5,482 nucleotides of DNA. Origin: Verrucomicrobia bacterium UBA2970. GTDB lineage: Bacteria > Verrucomicrobiota > Verrucomicrobiia > Limisphaerales > AAA164-E04. Position 1 is the first letter of the stretch; every line of letters begins with the position of its first letter. Positions 4,076 through 5,482 of this stretch are shown one piece after another. The stretch covers positions 1-5,482 of the forward strand of contig DEAY01000066.1 in NCBI GenBank assembly GCA_002348345.1. The letters run 5' to 3'. A program made the position numbers and the translations under genes. The notes under the pieces are model-generated. The model saw nothing but the letters and a program-made list of their open reading frames with translations, did no database searches and was not told the origin of the DNA.

Positions 4076-5482
4076 GCTCCTTACAGTTGGCGAATCCATT
4101 GCCGCGATGGAGGCGTTGAGGGCGTCGGTCTGCCAATTGGTGGAACGGGAGGGCGAGATTCGATCCAGGCGGGATGCTGAGCTCGAAGCGATTAGGCGAA
4201 AATACGATTTGTTGAAGGCGCGTGGCCGCCAGCGGGCGGCGGAGGAATCTGAGTCCGCAATGGCTCGTTTCGATCAGGAACGAGCGGAGCTGAAGGATCG
4301 GATTGAAACCCGATCCCGGTGGATTGAGGAAAGTCTCAAGCGAGCGACGGCTCGTTTGGAGACGAGTGTTGAACAAGCTCGGAGTCAGCAGAAATACGAA
4401 AATCAAAAAGACCTCCTAGGGGCCAACCGCGCCCAGGAGGCCGATGGGGAGGCTGCGGAGCAAACCTTGCGGACTTTTCTCAGCCGTCTCCAGCTCGAGG
4501 CGGAACGGCTTGAGGACCTCAGGTTCCGTGCCGGCAATTACATGGGGGGCTATCGCTCGTTCAGACGCTCGTTGATTGAGGAGCCGAACCGGTCTCCGGA
4601 GACATCGAGCGGGGACGAGGACTCGGTCCAGGAGCAGTTGGGCCTGGAACTGAACCGTTTGGAGGATGCGCTTTCGAATTCGTCCCGGTGGTTCTTGTCA
4701 CGCTGCTTCGCCGGCATTTCGATATGGCTGCTCCTTTCCCTCCTCATGGGAGCGGGCGGATTGGTCGCCTTCATTCCACAAGTGTCGTCGGGGCTGGGAA
4801 TCGCGAGCGGTGAACTTCTGGCCGGGCTGTTGGCCGTCGGCTTGGGATGCCTCGGTATCTATGGATTGGGTTATTGGTTGGCTCGTGGTCCAGCCGCAAC
4901 AGTGGTCGATCTCTTGGGCCGCAGTCGGTGTCTTCTGGAGCAGGCACAGGCGGTCGCGGCCGAGGGGCGAAATCGCGACTTAGCTGCCGCCGAACAGCGG
5001 TTAAAGGCAACGGAGATCCGATTGGAATCGGCCTGGCAGGCAACCCGAGAGCGGGCAGACAAACAGCTCAAAGCGGGGTTAGAGAAGCTGGGACTCCAAC
5101 ATCACCGAATCAAGAAGCAGCACGCCGCTCGAAGTGCCGAGGCATTGAGACGTCTGGAGGCGCAAGATCCGGCTGAGGCCACAGGGTACGCGACGGGACG
5201 GGCGGTCAGGCAGATAGACGATGAGCGTCACCGTCTCGAGGAGGAAGTTGAGGTTCGCTTTCGTGAAGGCATTGACCGGGTGATGGAGTTGTGGAATTCC
5301 CAGGTGCTGGGGACGGTTTCGAGGTTGGAAGCCAGCGGGGATGCAGGTGCCAGGCATTTTTCGGACTGGGGGTCGCAGGTCTGGGAAGGTTGGTCGGTGC
5401 CGACGAAGGGCGAGCCAATGGGGCGACTTGGGGAGTTCAGGGTGGATTGGGATGACTTTTTTGATAGGAAGCCGGTCGAAGA
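4068..5482 (+). CDS. N-terminal part of a large coiled-coil membrane protein, probable FtsK/SpoIIIE-like ATPase of a type VII-like system (3' end outside window)
   Basis: The frame is open from GTG 4068 to the window end (471 codons and no stop). An in-frame TGA at 4056 limits the start. GTG 4068, preceded by a weak agagtgaga, overlaps the previous stop by 8 bp; ATG 4107 is the alternative but has no ribosome site. Residues about 15-180 are a long charged coiled coil (for example RRDAELEAIRRKYDLLKARG). Residues about 181-207 are a polar linker. Two membrane helices follow (about 214-236 and 250-272), joined by a short loop, so both ends should face the cytoplasm. A second coiled coil spans about 286-425. 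The visible end has W, G and P and a segment MGRLGEFRVDWDDFF at 451-465. EccC and EssC also place a two-helix hairpin before their FtsK-type ATPases. The last segment resembles, from memory, the lead into the FtsK-like domain of long planctomycete and verrucomicrobial ATPases. No Walker A or B motif is in view, so the ATPase assignment is inferred. Confidence 0.75.
   Translation, partial: MDKLLTVGESIAAMEALRASVCQLVEREGEIRSRRDAELEAIRRKYDLLKARGRQRAAEESESAMARFDQERAELKDRIETRSRWIEESLKRATARLETSVEQARSQQKYENQKDLLGANRAQEADGEAAEQTLRTFLSRLQLEAERLEDLRFRAGNYMGGYRSFRRSLIEEPNRSPETSSGDEDSVQEQLGLELNRLEDALSNSSRWFLSRCFAGISIWLLLSLLMGAGGLVAFIPQVSSGLGIASGELLAGLLAVGLGCLGIYGLGYWLARGPAATVVDLLGRSRCLLEQAQAVAAEGRNRDLAAAEQRLKATEIRLESAWQATRERADKQLKAGLEKLGLQHHRIKKQHAARSAEALRRLEAQDPAEATGYATGRAVRQIDDERHRLEEEVEVRFREGIDRVMELWNSQVLGTVSRLEASGDAGARHFSDWGSQVWEGWSVPTKGEPMGRLGEFRVDWDDFFDRKPVE

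Noticed and set aside
4666..5176. Several + and - strand open frames over the membrane-protein gene
   Set aside because: All lie in other frames of one long open frame with clear membrane helices and coiled coils, and none has a ribosome site or recognisable motif.

Overview
The window looks like a chromosomal segment from a diderm of the Planctomycetes-Verrucomicrobia type, with Verrucomicrobia favoured. This is inferred from three things: moderately high GC, a large secreted protein with LamG-like and beta-sandwich domains ending in a short C-terminal module of a kind I associate with verrucomicrobial exported proteins, and the gene set downstream. No marker gene fixes the taxonomy. All convincing genes are on the + strand.

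Layout: (1) Positions 2-1612 hold the 3' part of a large extracellular or surface LamG-like protein, closed by a perfect 12-bp hairpin and T-tract terminator at 1638-1668. (2) Positions 1781-2820 hold a two-gene unit. The first gene is a small type I signal peptidase (serine-lysine protease, family S26). It overlaps by a GTGA junction a secreted or membrane-anchored protein of about 165 residues that resembles the NTF2/SnoaL fold. (3) After a 188-bp gap with a plausible sigma70-type promoter (2935-2963), a tightly packed four-gene operon starts at 3009 and runs off the window end. It encodes a 90-residue WXG100-like helical protein, a 193-residue coiled-coil protein, a 70-residue second WXG-like protein, and the first 471 residues of a large membrane protein built as coiled coil, two-helix membrane hairpin, coiled coil.

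The third block is the main interest. Both small proteins carry W-x-D-x5-F, which has the same W-to-aromatic spacing (+8) as the helix-turn-helix of ESAT-6/WXG100 proteins but has Asp where the Gly would be. The large last protein resembles, from memory, the N-terminal part of the long FtsK/SpoIIIE-like ATPases of Planctomycetes and Verrucomicrobia. Its ATPase domains would lie beyond the window. I read the block as a type VII-secretion-like (ESX-like) or related FtsK-driven export module in a diderm, with a coiled-coil partner between two WXG-like proteins. Small size, helical content, motif spacing and gene packing are visible in the sequence. The secretion role is inference, because no Walker motif is in view.
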